From: Pseudoxanthomonas sp. PXM03
GTDB taxonomy: Bacteria > Pseudomonadota > Gammaproteobacteria > Xanthomonadales > Xanthomonadaceae
Reading direction: 5' to 3'
NCBI RefSeq assembly: GCF_014852005.1
Contig: NZ_JACVAU010000001.1
Coordinates: forward strand, 1,634,001 to 1,698,000
DNA: 64,000 nucleotides
Position 1 is the stretch's first letter. Each line of letters opens with the position of its first letter. Positions 35,798 through 45,438 of this stretch are shown piece after piece. The notes beneath the pieces were generated by a model. It made no database searches. It worked only from the letters and a program-made list of their open reading frames with translations, and was not told the origin of the DNA. The translations under genes and the position numbers were made by a program.

Positions 35798-37365
35798 GCG
35801 CCGGCCTGCAGGTACTGCACTTCGACAACCGCTTCATCCGGGAACTGCCTGGCGATCCCGAGCAGGGCACGCGCCGCCGCGAAGTCCGCGGCGCTCTCTG
35901 GTCGGCCATCGACCCGACGCCGGTCGCCGAGCCGCAGGTGCTGGCGTACGCGACGGAGGTCGCTGCGCTGCTGGGGCTGGACGAGCGCGACGTGGCATCC
36001 CCCGCATTTGCCCAGGTCTTCGGCGGCAATGCCGTGCTCCCGGGCATGCAGCCCTATGCGGGCAACTACGGTGGGCACCAGTTCGGCAACTGGGCGGGCC
36101 AGTTGGGCGACGGTCGCGCGATCACGCTGGGCGAGGTGGTCAACGCGGCCGGCGAGCGCTGGGAACTGCAGCTGAAAGGCGCAGGGCCCACGCCCTATTC
36201 GCGTACCGCCGACGGGCGTGCCGTCCTGCGGTCGTCGATCCGCGAATTCCTGTGCAGCGAAGCGATGCATCACCTGGGCGTGCCCACGACACGCGCCCTC
36301 AGCCTGGTGGGCACGGGCGAGCAGGTGGTGCGCGACATGTTCTACGACGGTCATCCGAAGCCTGAGGCCGGCGCGGTGGTCTGCCGGGTGGCGCCCTCGT
36401 TCCTCCGCTTCGGTCATTACCAGTTGCCCGCATCGCGTGGCGACACCGGCCTGCTGCGCGCGCTGGTGGACTTCACCATCCGTCGCGATTTCCCGCACCT
36501 GTCCGGTGAAGGCGAAGCGCTGCACGCAGCCTGGTTCGCAGAGGTCTGCGAGCGCACCGCGGTGATGGTGGCGCACTGGATGCGGGTGGGCTTCGTCCAT
36601 GGCGTGATGAACACCGACAACATGTCGGTGCTCGGGTTGACGATCGACTACGGCCCCTATGGCTGGATCGACGCCTACGACCCGGACTGGACGCCCAACA
36701 CCACCGATGCCCACGGCCGCCGCTATCGCTTCGGTTGGCAACCGCAGGTGGCGGGATGGAACCTGAGCCGCTTCGCGCAGGCGCTGTCGCCACTGTTCGA
36801 TGGCGTGGAGCCCTTGCAGGACGGCCTGCAGCGGTTTGCCGATGCCCATGCACGCGCGCACCGCGACACCATCGCACGCAAGCTGGGGTTGGCCGACTGC
36901 CGAGATGACGACATCGAACGCATGGACACGTTGCAGCAGCTGCTGGCACAGGGCGAGATCGACATGACCCTGTTCTTCCGGGCCTTGATGGATGCGGATC
37001 CGGTGGATGCATCGCTGTCCGCATTCGATGATGCGTTCTATGACCCGGCCCGTCGCGACGCCGTTGCGCCGGCGCTGCGCCATTGGCTGGTCGAGTACGC
37101 GCGCCGCCTCGATGACGAAACGCTGACGCCGGCGGCGCGCCGTGAACGGATGCGCCTGGCCAATCCCCGCTACGTGCTGCGCAACTACCTGGCGCAGCAG
37201 GCCATCAATGCGGCGGAGGCGGGCGACCTGTCCGGCGTGCATGCGCTGCTGGACGTCATGCGCCGGCCGTACGACGACCAGCCGGGTCGCGAACGCTACG
37301 CCGGGCGTCGGCCCGACTGGGCACGCGACCGCGCGGGTTGTTCGATGCTGTCGTGCAGTTCCTGA
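35794..37365 (+). CDS. selO: Protein adenylyltransferase SelO (YdiU)
   Basis: A 523-residue pseudokinase-fold protein that transfers AMP to Ser/Thr/Tyr of target proteins. Seen: [67 protein letters not shown] (metal-binding Asn/Asp) and the conserved C-terminal cysteine-serine-serine end (SCSS). Length is normal. The GTG start overlaps the trhO stop (GTGA), which implies coupled translation. Confidence 0.93.
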   Translation: MSAGLQVLHFDNRFIRELPGDPEQGTRRREVRGALWSAIDPTPVAEPQVLAYATEVAALLGLDERDVASPAFAQVFGGNAVLPGMQPYAGNYGGHQFGNWAGQLGDGRAITLGEVVNAAGERWELQLKGAGPTPYSRTADGRAVLRSSIREFLCSEAMHHLGVPTTRALSLVGTGEQVVRDMFYDGHPKPEAGAVVCRVAPSFLRFGHYQLPASRGDTGLLRALVDFTIRRDFPHLSGEGEALHAAWFAEVCERTAVMVAHWMRVGFVHGVMNTDNMSVLGLTIDYGPYGWIDAYDPDWTPNTTDAHGRRYRFGWQPQVAGWNLSRFAQALSPLFDGVEPLQDGLQRFADAHARAHRDTIARKLGLADCRDDDIERMDTLQQLLAQGEIDMTLFFRALMDADPVDASLSAFDDAFYDPARRDAVAPALRHWLVEYARRLDDETLTPAARRERMRLANPRYVLRNYLAQQAINAAEAGDLSGVHALLDVMRRPYDDQPGRERYAGRRPDWARDRAGCSMLSCSS

Positions 37366-37380
37366 GTCGCATCGTTTCCT

Positions 37381-37509
37381 TGTAGGAGCGACGTCAGTCG
37401 CGACCGCACGGTTCGATCTTCCCGATCTCGTTCGTTGTGCACCGAATTTCGGGTGAGCAGAGTTCCGGTGTGTTCTTGCCGCACGGTCGCGACTGACGTC
37501 GCTCCTACA
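37381..37509. repeat. REP-like inverted pair, copy 2
   Basis: The left arm (37381-37406, begins TGTAGGAGCGACGTCAGTCG) and right arm (37484-37509) are perfect reverse complements, about 77 bases apart. They differ from the pair at 33993-34111 by one base in each arm (GTGAGT versus GTCAGT), with compensation kept. It follows the selO stop by 15 bases. Confidence 0.85.
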
Positions 37510-37555
37510 ACGGCGGACATCGCGGTAGCATGACCGTCTCCCACGGAGCTCCCCC

Positions 37556-38227
37556 ATGATCACCGTCCACCATCTCAACAACTCCCGTTCCCAGCGTGTG
37601 CTCTGGCTGCTCGAGGAACTGGGGCTGGACTACACGGTGGTGCGTTACCAGCGCGACCCGCAGACCATGCTCGCGCCGCCGGCGCTGAGGAAGATCCATC
37701 CGCTGGGCAAGTCGCCCGTGGTGGTGGATGGAGAACACGTGCTGGCCGAATCCGGCGCGATCCTCGAGTACCTCGTGGAGCGTTACGACACCGCGCGCCG
37801 GTTCGCGCCCTCGCCGGGCACCGCCGAGCATCTGCGCTACCGCTACTGGCTGCACTACGCGGAAGGCTCGGCGATGCCGCCGATGCTGCTCAGTCTGGTG
37901 TTCTCTCGCCTGAAGAAAGCGCCCATGCCGTTCTTCGCCCGGCCCATCGCGCGCGGCATCGCCGACAAGGCGATGCGGACGTTCGTCGGACCGCAGGTGA
38001 CGCTCCATCTGGGTTACATGGAAAGCGAACTGGGCAAGGCGCCGTGGTTCGCCGGTGACCAGTTCAGCGCAGCCGACATCCAGATGAGCTTCCCGGTCGA
38101 AGCGGCGGCGGTACGCGCCGGACTGGAGGCCCGTCCGAACCTCGCCGGATTCCTGCAGCGCATCCACGCCAGGCCGGCGTACCAGCGTGCGCTGGAGCAG
38201 GGCGGGCCGTTCGACCTGCTCGGCTAG
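37556..38227 (+). CDS. Glutathione S-transferase family protein
   Basis: A 223-residue protein with an N-terminal thioredoxin-like domain (HHLNNSRSQRVLWLLEELG, then KSPVVVDGEHVLAESGAILEYL containing the cis-Pro and the ES glutathione-binding pair) and an all-helical C-terminal domain. The Ser after NNSRS is a candidate catalytic residue. Physiological substrate unknown. A second GST gene lies at 48596-49348; the two are distant relatives. Confidence 0.88.
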   Translation: MITVHHLNNSRSQRVLWLLEELGLDYTVVRYQRDPQTMLAPPALRKIHPLGKSPVVVDGEHVLAESGAILEYLVERYDTARRFAPSPGTAEHLRYRYWLHYAEGSAMPPMLLSLVFSRLKKAPMPFFARPIARGIADKAMRTFVGPQVTLHLGYMESELGKAPWFAGDQFSAADIQMSFPVEAAAVRAGLEARPNLAGFLQRIHARPAYQRALEQGGPFDLLG

Positions 38228-38311
38228 GCGGGATGCAGCGTCCCATGCCGCAGGGTGGAATCGGATCGCCTGCGGCCCCATGACGATGACATCGTCATTG
38301 CCGGTGTCCCC

Positions 38312-39295
38312 ATGATCCCTTACTCGCTCCTCGACCTCGCGCCTGTCTGCGAGGGCAGCGATACCACCCGGGCTTTCGTCCACATGCGCGATCTCGCGCA
38401 GCATGCCGAGCGCTGGGGTTACACGCGCTACTGGCTGGCCGAGCACCACAACATGCCGGGCATCGCCAGCGCTGCAACGGCGGTGCTGATCGGGCACGTG
38501 GCCGGTGCGACATCCACCATCCGCGTGGGTGCTGGCGGCATTATGCTGCCGAATCACTCGCCGCTGCAGGTGGCCGAGCAGTTCGGCACGCTGGCATCGC
38601 TGTATCCGGGCCGCATCGATCTTGGCCTCGGCCGTGCACCGGGCACCGACCAGGCGACGGCGCGTGCGCTGCGCCGCTATTTCGACAGCGCCGAACAGTT
38701 CCCGCAGGACGTGCAGGAGCTGCTGCGTTACTTCGAGCCGGTACAGGAGGGCCAGGCGGTGCGCGCCGTGCCGGGCGCGGGGCTCGACGTGCCGGTATGG
38801 CTGCTGGGCTCCAGCCTGTTCGGTGCACAGCTCTCCGCCGCGCTCGGCCTGCCGTATGCGTTCGCGTCCCACTTCGCACCCGATGCCATGGACCAGGCGC
38901 TGCTGGTGTACCACCGCGACTTCCGTCCCTCGAAGCGGCAGGCCAAGCCGCACGCGATGCTCGCCTTGAACGTGGTGGCGGCCGAGACCGATGCCGAGGC
39001 GAAACACCTGTTCACCACGCAGCAGCAGGCCTTCGTCAACCTGCGTCGCGGGCGCGCCGGCCTGGTGCCGCCGCCGATCGACGACATCGAAACGTTCTGG
39101 GAGCCGCACGAGAAAGCGGGTGTGGCACAGGCGCTGGCCTGTGCCGTCATCGGCAGCCGCGATACCGTGCGCAAGGGCATCGCGGACTTCATCCAGCGGC
39201 ATCGCCCCGACGAGCTGATGCTGACCGCCAACATCTTCGACCACGACAAGCGCTTGCGCTCGTTCGAGATCGCCGCCGAGGTCATGCAATCGTAG
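38312..39295 (+). CDS. Luciferase-like (LLM class) flavin monooxygenase
   Basis: A 327-residue TIM-barrel protein of the LLM family: [31 protein letters not shown] and [15 protein letters not shown] are the diagnostic blocks (YhbW-like subgroup). It uses FMNH2 to oxidise a small substrate that cannot be identified. The TAG stop codon (39293-39295) is supplied by the first bases of an intergenic inverted repeat. The start at 38312 lacks a strong ribosome site. Confidence 0.86.
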   Translation: MIPYSLLDLAPVCEGSDTTRAFVHMRDLAQHAERWGYTRYWLAEHHNMPGIASAATAVLIGHVAGATSTIRVGAGGIMLPNHSPLQVAEQFGTLASLYPGRIDLGLGRAPGTDQATARALRRYFDSAEQFPQDVQELLRYFEPVQEGQAVRAVPGAGLDVPVWLLGSSLFGAQLSAALGLPYAFASHFAPDAMDQALLVYHRDFRPSKRQAKPHAMLALNVVAAETDAEAKHLFTTQQQAFVNLRRGRAGLVPPPIDDIETFWEPHEKAGVAQALACAVIGSRDTVRKGIADFIQRHRPDELMLTANIFDHDKRLRSFEIAAEVMQS

Positions 39296-39405
39296 GGTGG
39301 GCCTCGGCCCACCGTCGCACGGGGTCGGACGCGGCGTGCGTCGAGCCGCCGATCATCCTCCGCGCGAGCAGATGCGACACGATGGTGGGCCAAGGCCCAC
39401 CCTAC
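39292..39405. repeat. Inverted repeat carrying the stop codons of two convergent genes
   Basis: GTAGGGTGGGCCTCGGCCCA at the left and its near reverse complement (ending GGCCCACCCTAC) at the right, roughly 65 bases apart. Each arm is itself partly self-complementary (GGGCCnnGGCCC), so the unit can fold as two small hairpins or one long one. The TAG in each outward-facing arm is the stop of the monooxygenase (+) and of the carboxylesterase (-). End coordinates are good to a few bases. Confidence 0.75.
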
Positions 39406-41021
39406 GAGGTGCCTCGTTGGAGAAACGGCACGCGCTCGTACAGCCGGCGCTCTCCGCCGCGCGGATCGTCCTGCATGCTGGATCTGTCGTCGAACACCAT
39501 CGTCTGCCGCTGTGGCAGCGTGTAGGGCGACCACGTCGGAAGGCCCGCGTGGTTCGGGTCGCCACGGCGGGCGAGGGCGATCAGCGCCTCGCTCATGCGC
39601 GAGGCCATCGTGCGTGCGCGTTGATCATCGCCGGTCTTCGATCCCTCGGCCGCCACGTTGTCGAACACCAGCGGGATGTCGAGCGTGTGGAAGGCCCGCA
39701 GGCGTCCGCCTTCGGCCGGCGAGCGCCAGTCCAGCTGGTAGACCCACGCCGGCGATCCCTGCTTTGCACGCTCCTCGGCTTCGATGACGGCGCCACGCCA
39801 GGAGCGGCCCGCGGTGGTGGCCGCGAAGAACACTTCGGACGGCGTGTAATCCGGATACAACCGGCGGTACTCGGCGATCACCACGTCCGGCGACAGGTCC
39901 ACGTACTGCTGTTCGCGCAACTTCTGCGGCAACTGGTCCCAGGTCAGCGCGAAGTTCGCTTCGTCGTTGCCGAGGAACGCGCGCGTCTCGTCGCGCGTGT
40001 TACCGATGATCATCGGAATGCGCGCCGACTGCGCAGGCGCATCGGGATGGAACGGATGCCGGGGCAGGTTGTGCGTGTCCAGCACGGGCCCGAAGTAGAG
40101 CGCGGTGTTCTCCACGCGCGACGGATCGCGCACGCGCGTGGCGTCCAGCAGCCGCGCCATCGGCATCGCCAGCAGCGGATCGGTGTCGCGTGGGCCGAGG
40201 TCCAGTTCGGCGAGGAACAGCGCGGTGCGCTGCGCCGCCGCACGTGGACCCGCAGCGGTGACCTGCTGGCCGCTCATCGTCATCGCCTTGTGGAACAGGC
40301 CGTCGGCCTCCGGCATCGCCATCAGCGTGGCGATCTTGGCGCCGCCCCCGGACTGGCCGAACACGGTGACATTGTCCGCATCGCCGCCGAACTCGTGCGC
40401 GTGTTCGCGCACCCAGCGCAGGGCGTCGATCAGGTCGAGCTGGCCCACGTTGCCGGCGTCACGCAGGCGCTCGTCGCCGCTCTCGCCCAGGTAGAGGTAG
40501 CCGAACGCGTTGAGCCGGTGGTTGACGGTCACCACGACCACATCGCCGCGGCGGCACAGGTTCACCCCGTCGTACAGCGGGTGGGAGCCGGAACCGTTGT
40601 TGTAGCCGCCACCATGGATGTAGAACAGGATCGGACGCTTGCCATCATCGCGCAGGGCAGGGGTGTAGACGTTGAGGAACAGGCAGTCCTCGCTGACGGA
40701 CTGGCCGTCCGCATCGCCGCGCTGGGGTGCGGATGCGTCGAAGCGGGTGGCATCGCGCGCACCGGTCCAGGCGGTTTCGCGCACCGAGCGCTGGAAACGG
40801 CGGGTGGCGGTGTCGGCCCCGTAGGGCACGCCGCGGAAGACGTGGATGCCGCGATCCACGGTCCCGGCAATGCGTCCGCTCCGCGTGGCGGCAAGCGGAG
40901 ACCGCGAGCCCGCCTGCGCGGTGAACAGTCTGGGGCCGAGCAGGCCCGCCATCGCGGAGGTGGCGGTGAGCTGCCGCAGGAAGTCGCGGCGCGAGGAAGG
41001 AACGGGACGGAACGGACGCAT
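39402..41021 (-). CDS. Carboxylesterase family (type B) protein with Tat-like signal
   Basis: A 539-residue alpha/beta hydrolase. The N-terminus has SRRDFLRQ, a twin-arginine signal, so it is exported folded. Seen: FYIHGGGYNNGSG (oxyanion hole), VTVFGQSGGGAKI with nucleophile Ser224, and SEDCLFLNVYTP, all signatures of type B carboxylesterases. The substrate is unknown. Start ATG 41021 is chosen because the Tat motif follows directly; an in-frame ATG at 41060 would add 13 residues. Confidence 0.88.
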   Translation of the reverse strand: MRPFRPVPSSRRDFLRQLTATSAMAGLLGPRLFTAQAGSRSPLAATRSGRIAGTVDRGIHVFRGVPYGADTATRRFQRSVRETAWTGARDATRFDASAPQRGDADGQSVSEDCLFLNVYTPALRDDGKRPILFYIHGGGYNNGSGSHPLYDGVNLCRRGDVVVVTVNHRLNAFGYLYLGESGDERLRDAGNVGQLDLIDALRWVREHAHEFGGDADNVTVFGQSGGGAKIATLMAMPEADGLFHKAMTMSGQQVTAAGPRAAAQRTALFLAELDLGPRDTDPLLAMPMARLLDATRVRDPSRVENTALYFGPVLDTHNLPRHPFHPDAPAQSARIPMIIGNTRDETRAFLGNDEANFALTWDQLPQKLREQQYVDLSPDVVIAEYRRLYPDYTPSEVFFAATTAGRSWRGAVIEAEERAKQGSPAWVYQLDWRSPAEGGRLRAFHTLDIPLVFDNVAAEGSKTGDDQRARTMASRMSEALIALARRGDPNHAGLPTWSPYTLPQRQTMVFDDRSSMQDDPRGGERRLYERVPFLQRGTS

Positions 41022-41090
41022 GGAATGCCTGTGATGACACCGGTTTCCAAAGGCTAGCAAAGGCGTTCTGGACAGGAACGCCGCAGTGCG

Positions 41091-42272
41091 TCAGACCGCC
41101 ATGCCCGCCGCATGGCCCGAAGCCCAGGCCCACTGGAAGTTGTAGCCGCCCAACCACCCGGTGACGTCGAGTACCTCACCGACGAAGAACAGGCCAGCCA
41201 CGTGCTTCGACATCATCGTGCTGCTCGAGACCCCGTCGGTGTCCACGCCACCCAGCGTCACCTCGGCGGTGCGGTAGCCCTCGGTGCCGCTGGCGACCAG
41301 TGGCCAGTTGGCCAGCAGGCTGGCGGCGTCCTTCAGCTGGGGCGGGTTGAACTGCCTCATCGGCCGGTTCGGCAGCCAGACCTCGCACAGGCGTTGCGCG
41401 AAGCGGCGCGGCAGTACGTCCGACAGCACGGTCTTCAGTTCCGCATCCGGCCGCTGCGCCCGTTGCGACTGCAGCCAGTCCAGCGCGTCGTGGTCCGGCA
41501 GCAGGTCCAGTCGCAGGTCATCGCCCGGCTGCCAGTACGAGGAGATCTGCAGGATCGACGGACCGCTGACACCGCGGTGGGTCAGCAGCATGAAGTTGCG
41601 GAAACGCACCTTGCCGCATCGGGCTTCCACCGGGAGCGCGACGCCGCTCAGGTCGGCCAGCCGCTCCTGGTGTTTGCCGCTGAGCGTCAGCGGCACCAGT
41701 CCCGCACGCGTGGGCAGCACGGCATGTCCGAACTGCTTCGCCAGTTCGTAGCCGAAGCCGGTGGCGCCCATGCTGGGGATCGACAGGCCGCCGGTGGCCA
41801 CCACCAACGATGGCGCGGCGAAACGGCCCAGTGGCGTATCGATGCGGAACACGCCGCTGTCGTGGCGGACCTGCTGCACGCTGCAGCCCGTCTCGATGCG
41901 TACGCCTGCGGCGACGCATTCGTCCGCCAGCATCTTCACGATGAGCTTGGACGACACGTCGCAGAACAGCTGCCCCAGTTCCTTCTCGTGGAAGGCAATG
42001 CGATGGCGCTGGACCATTTCGATGAAATCGCCCGGCGTGTAGCGCGCCAGCGCCGACTTGCAGAAATGCGGATTGGCCGACAGGAAGTTGGCAGGCGTGG
42101 TGCCGGTGTTGGTGAAGTTGCAGCGCCCGCCACCGGACATCAGGATCTTCTTGCCGACCTTGTTGGCATGTTCGATGACCAGCACGCGCAGGCCGCGCTG
42201 GCCCGCCGTGAGTGCGGTCATGAGACCGGCCGCGCCGCCGCCGATCACCAGTACGTCGTGAGTGGGCGCCAT
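41091..42272 (-). CDS. BaiN/RdsA-type NAD(P)/FAD-dependent oxidoreductase (HI0933-like)
   Basis: A 393-residue flavoprotein: DVLVIGGGAAGLMTA, KKILMSGGGRCNFTN, VVATGGLSIPSMGATGFGY and the C-terminal GLFFVGEVLDVTGWLGGYNFQWA. This is the well-conserved HI0933/YhiN family, called BaiN in some gut bacteria; its role in proteobacteria is uncertain. It starts five bases after the yaeQ stop, so the two form an operon. Confidence 0.9.
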   Translation of the reverse strand: MAPTHDVLVIGGGAAGLMTALTAGQRGLRVLVIEHANKVGKKILMSGGGRCNFTNTGTTPANFLSANPHFCKSALARYTPGDFIEMVQRHRIAFHEKELGQLFCDVSSKLIVKMLADECVAAGVRIETGCSVQQVRHDSGVFRIDTPLGRFAAPSLVVATGGLSIPSMGATGFGYELAKQFGHAVLPTRAGLVPLTLSGKHQERLADLSGVALPVEARCGKVRFRNFMLLTHRGVSGPSILQISSYWQPGDDLRLDLLPDHDALDWLQSQRAQRPDAELKTVLSDVLPRRFAQRLCEVWLPNRPMRQFNPPQLKDAASLLANWPLVASGTEGYRTAEVTLGGVDTDGVSSSTMMSKHVAGLFFVGEVLDVTGWLGGYNFQWAWASGHAAGMAV

Positions 42273-42276
42273 GCGC

Positions 42277-42834
42277 TCAGGCAGCCCGCGCGAGCCCCGT
42301 CTGGCGGACCACGGGGATGACGCTGACCACGCGATCGTCGGTCATCCACTGCATTTCGCCGTCCTGGATCATCACGTTGAACCGCATGCTGCGCACCATC
42401 AGCGCGGTGAGGGCGTCTACCGCCTCCGGCGCGATGTCGAGCACGGTCAGGTTGCGATGGCGTGCCAGCAGCGCCGCGTTCCTGTCCCACCAGAGATCGG
42501 CCGCGCGGCCGCCGTAGTTGACCACGACGACCTCGCGGGCACGTCCGCAGGCCTTGCGGATCCGGGATTCGTCCGGCTGGCCCAGGTCGATCCACTGCTC
42601 GATCAGGCCGGTGTAATCCTTGCGCCAGAGGTCGGGTTCTTCTTCATTGCTCAGGCCCTTGCCGAACTCCAGCCGGTCCTCGGCCAGCAGCGCGAAGACG
42701 AGCAGGCGCACCATCAGCCGCTCGTCGGTCTCCGACGGGTGCTGGGCCAGGGTCAGGCCGTGGGCACCGTAGTAATGACGATCCATGTCGCTGATCTGGA
42801 GTTCGGCTTTGACGACGGTGGACTTGAGGGCCAT
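42277..42834 (-). CDS. yaeQ: YaeQ family protein
   Basis: A 185-residue protein with the YaeQ pattern: ALKSTVVKAELQISDMDRHYY, shortened here to ALKSTVVKAELQISDMD, then HPSETDERLMVRLLVFAL and DLWRKDYTGLIEQWIDLGQPDESRI cut to LIEQWIDLGQPDE. The fold is PD-(D/E)XK nuclease-like. E. coli YaeQ was reported to affect RfaH-dependent transcription, but a molecular function is not established. Probably co-transcribed with the flavoprotein downstream. Confidence 0.9.
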   Translation of the reverse strand: MALKSTVVKAELQISDMDRHYYGAHGLTLAQHPSETDERLMVRLLVFALLAEDRLEFGKGLSNEEEPDLWRKDYTGLIEQWIDLGQPDESRIRKACGRAREVVVVNYGGRAADLWWDRNAALLARHRNLTVLDIAPEAVDALTALMVRSMRFNVMIQDGEMQWMTDDRVVSVIPVVRQTGLARAA

Positions 42835-43141
42835 GGTGGGGGTTCGGGCAAGGGGGCGTCATGATACGCCGCATGGAGGGGCGCCCCCCGAATGCCGGCA
42901 ACCGGTCAGCCGGACCGCTTGGACCTCCCTGTTCAGCTTGTGCGCGGGAAGGATTCGCTTTTCTCCGGAAACCCCGGTAGAGTGCCGGCACTGTGCTTGC
43001 CAGGGTCACCGTGAATCGTGAGCCTGATGCGGTAGATACATCTGCTACATCTTCCCGCTTTACCAACGCCTGCAAACCCAGTCCCGTCCCGGTTTCCCCG
43101 GGGTTGTGGTCCTTTCATCCATGTTTCAGGAGTTAGTAAAG
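42835..43141 (+). promoter_or_regulatory. Long leader of the cold shock gene
   Basis: About 300 bp without a gene, between divergent yaeQ and csp. Cold shock mRNAs usually have long structured leaders that act as temperature sensors. Here, self-complementary runs (CCCCGG/CCGGGG near 43090-43110) precede a TTTCAGGAG ribosome site. No riboswitch of a known class is recognised and the transcription start cannot be placed. Confidence 0.45.
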
Positions 43142-43351
43142 ATGTCTGATCGTCAGACCGGTACCGTCAAGTGGTTCAACGACGCCAAGGGCTTCGGCTT
43201 CATCACCCCGCAGAGCGGCCCCGACCTGTTCGTGCACTTCCGCTCGATCCAGGGCAATGGCTTCAAGTCGCTGAAGGAAGGCCAGGCGGTCTCCTTCGTC
43301 GCCGTGCAGGGCCAGAAGGGCATGCAGGCCGACCAGGTGCAGCCGCTGTAA
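43142..43351 (+). CDS. Cold shock protein (CspA family)
   Basis: A 69-residue five-strand OB-fold protein. [16 protein letters not shown] and DLFVHFRSI contain the RNP1 and RNP2 nucleic-acid-binding motifs. It binds single-stranded RNA/DNA and melts mRNA structures. Start ATG 43142 has AGGAG upstream. A textbook terminator follows 26 bases after the stop, so it is a single-gene transcript. Confidence 0.95.
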   Translation: MSDRQTGTVKWFNDAKGFGFITPQSGPDLFVHFRSIQGNGFKSLKEGQAVSFVAVQGQKGMQADQVQPL

Positions 43352-43377
43352 TCCAGCGCTGAACCCTACGGTTCAAG

Positions 43378-43412
43378 AAAACGCCGGTGCGCAAGCGCCG
43401 GCGTTTTTGTTT
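43378..43412 (+). terminator. Rho-independent terminator of the cold shock gene
   Basis: AAAACGCCGGTGC pairs with GCGCCGGCGTTTT around a GCAA tetraloop and runs into TTTTTGTTT. Strong and symmetric, so it may work in both directions. Confidence 0.92.
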
Positions 43413-43475
43413 GTGGGCTCGCCAGAGGATGACGTGGTGCGCGAGACGGGGGCGGAGTGCACTCGCAACCGCTGC

Positions 43476-43583
43476 CGTCATTCCAGCGAGAGCTGGAATC
43501 CATTGACTGTCAGCACGACAGTTCTTGCCAACTCGGCTGGGAGGGCAACAGCAAAATGGGTCCCAGCGTTCGCTGGGACGACA
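43476..43583. repeat. Palindromic intergenic repeat, single diverged copy
   Basis: It begins CGTCATTCCAGCGAGAGCTGG and ends in TCCCAGCGTTCGCTGGGACG (first part shortened here by one base in reading: two short hairpins, TTCCAGC/GCTGGAA and TCCCAGCG/CGCTGGGA). The same element occurs three times in tandem at 59178-59526. In both places it sits just past the 3' end of a minus-strand gene. Confidence 0.8.
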
Positions 43584-43586
43584 GGT

Positions 43587-44963
43587 TCAGAGTTTCCGTA
43601 CGCGGAAGCTGCGGCCCTTGATCTTGCCGGCATTCAAGCGCGCCAGTGCCGCGCCGGCTTTGTCGCGCGCGACGGCCACGTAGGTACGCGTGGCGAAGAC
43701 ATTGATCTTGCCGATCGCGGAAGCGGACAGGCCGGCGTCGCCGGTCAGTGCGCCGAGCACGTCGCCGGGGCGCAGCTTGTCGGTCTTGCCGGCGTCGATG
43801 CGCAGCGTGGTCATCGCGGCGGGCGGCGCGGTATTGGCCTTCGGGGGTGTGGGGACATTGCGGTCCCACAACAGCGGCGCGCCCAGACGTTCCTCGATCA
43901 CGGCGGCGCGCGGCAGTTCGCGCGGCGTGCACAGGCTGATCGCCAGGCCATCGCGACCCGCGCGGCCGGTGCGGCCGATGCGGTGCACGTAGGTATCCGC
44001 GTCGCTGGGCATGTCGTAGTTGACCACCAGCACCAGGTCCTCGATGTCCAGTCCGCGCGCGGCCACGTCGCTGGCGACCAGCACGTTGCAGCTGCGGTTG
44101 GCGAAGCGCACCAGCACTTCGTCGCGGTCCCGCTGTTCCATGTCGCCGTGCAGGGCGAGCGCGGAGAAGCCGAAGTGCTGCAACGAACCAGCGACTTCGT
44201 CCACGTCCTTGCGCATGTTGCAGAACACCACGCACGACTCCACGCCGCGTTGCGCGAGCAGGCCCGCCAGCGCGGTCTGCTTGCGCTCCGGGTCCACGCG
44301 CACGAAGCGTTGCTCGATGACCGCCTGTTCCTGTGGCGCGTCCACCGTGACTTCGAGCGGATCGCGCAGGGTGTTGCGGGCAATCCCGCGGATGGCGTCG
44401 GTGAAGGTGGCCGAGAACAGCAGGCTCTGGCGATCCTTCGGCGTCTTGCCGGTGATCTCGCGGATCGACTCCTCGAAGCCCATGTCGAGCATGCGGTCGG
44501 CCTCATCCAGCACCAGCGTGCGGATGCCACCCAGGTGCAGCGCCTTCTTGCGCAGCAGTTCCTGGATGCGGCCCGGCGTACCGACGACCACGTGCGGATC
44601 GTGCGCTTCGAGCGAGCGCAGCTGCGGCTCCAGCGGCATGCCGCCGCACAGCGTCAGGACCTTGAGGTTGGGGATGCCCACGGCCAGTTTGCGCACCTGC
44701 TGCGCCACCTGGTCGGCGAGTTCGCGGGTCGGGCACAGCACCAGGGCCTGCGTGCGCCCCGTGGCGGCATCGAGCCGGTGCAACAGGCCCAGGCCGAAGG
44801 CAGCCGTCTTGCCGCTGCCGGTGGGGGCCTGTGCGATGACATCGCGGCCATCGAGGATGGCGGGCAGACTGCGGGCCTGGATGGGGGTCGGCCGGGCGTA
44901 ACCCAGCGCCTGGACACCCTGCTGCAGGCCGGGTGCCAGCGGAAGAGAAGTGAAATCGAGCAT
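43587..44963 (-). CDS. dbpA: ATP-dependent RNA helicase DbpA
   Basis: A 458-residue DEAD-box helicase. Seen in order: Q-motif (ARPTPIQARSLP), Walker A APTGSGKT, PTRELA, GTPGR, DEAD, SAT, and the C-terminal core motifs with HRIGRTGRAG. The last about 75 residues form the DbpA RNA-binding domain, which docks on hairpin 92 of 23S rRNA during large-subunit assembly. Start ATG 44963. The stop lies four bases from a palindromic repeat. Confidence 0.93.
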   Translation of the reverse strand: MLDFTSLPLAPGLQQGVQALGYARPTPIQARSLPAILDGRDVIAQAPTGSGKTAAFGLGLLHRLDAATGRTQALVLCPTRELADQVAQQVRKLAVGIPNLKVLTLCGGMPLEPQLRSLEAHDPHVVVGTPGRIQELLRKKALHLGGIRTLVLDEADRMLDMGFEESIREITGKTPKDRQSLLFSATFTDAIRGIARNTLRDPLEVTVDAPQEQAVIEQRFVRVDPERKQTALAGLLAQRGVESCVVFCNMRKDVDEVAGSLQHFGFSALALHGDMEQRDRDEVLVRFANRSCNVLVASDVAARGLDIEDLVLVVNYDMPSDADTYVHRIGRTGRAGRDGLAISLCTPRELPRAAVIEERLGAPLLWDRNVPTPPKANTAPPAAMTTLRIDAGKTDKLRPGDVLGALTGDAGLSASAIGKINVFATRTYVAVARDKAGAALARLNAGKIKGRSFRVRKL

Positions 44964-45003
44964 GCGGCATTTTCGCAGATCGGCGCGGTTGCCGCCGGAA
45001 AAC

Positions 45004-45438
45004 CTATTGCAGGTCGGGGAAATCTTCCTCGGGCAGCGCGATGAACGACCAGAACGGAACCTCGTTGGACGTCCAGAACTGCGAGACTTCGTCCAGGATG
45101 TCCAGCAGGGTGTCGAAATCGGCCTCGGTGCGTTCGCGCAGTTCGTGGGCCTGTTCGAAGAGCAGGACGTAGCCGGGCGCCTCCAGCCACGACAGGTCGC
45201 GCAGGCTGTCGGACAGCGCATCCCAGTTGCGCCCGGAGGACTGCGGGAAGTCCAGCACCGTGGCGATGCGCAGCAGCAGGGCGCCCTTGCTGTCGCAGCC
45301 TGACAGGTCTATCCGGCGCGACAGCAGCCCGGCATCGCGGCCGACCGCGGCCAGCGGATCGAGATCATCCTCGGTAACGAAGAAGACGCCCGCGCGCGTG
45401 GGATCGGCCAGGCCGGGATCGAAACCGGATTCGCTCAT
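45004..45438 (-). CDS. Barstar family inhibitor
   Basis: A 144-residue acidic protein with the barstar fold: RRIDLSGCDSKGALL, FPQSSGRNWDALSDSLRDLSWL shortened here to SGRNWDALSDSLRDLSWL, and the acidic C-terminus PEEDFPDLQ. Barstar binds and blocks barnase-type ribonucleases in the cytoplasm. Its ATG overlaps the TGA of the ribonuclease gene (ATGA), so inhibitor and enzyme are made together. Confidence 0.9.
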   Translation of the reverse strand: MSESGFDPGLADPTRAGVFFVTEDDLDPLAAVGRDAGLLSRRIDLSGCDSKGALLLRIATVLDFPQSSGRNWDALSDSLRDLSWLEAPGYVLLFEQAHELRERTEADFDTLLDILDEVSQFWTSNEVPFWSFIALPEEDFPDLQ

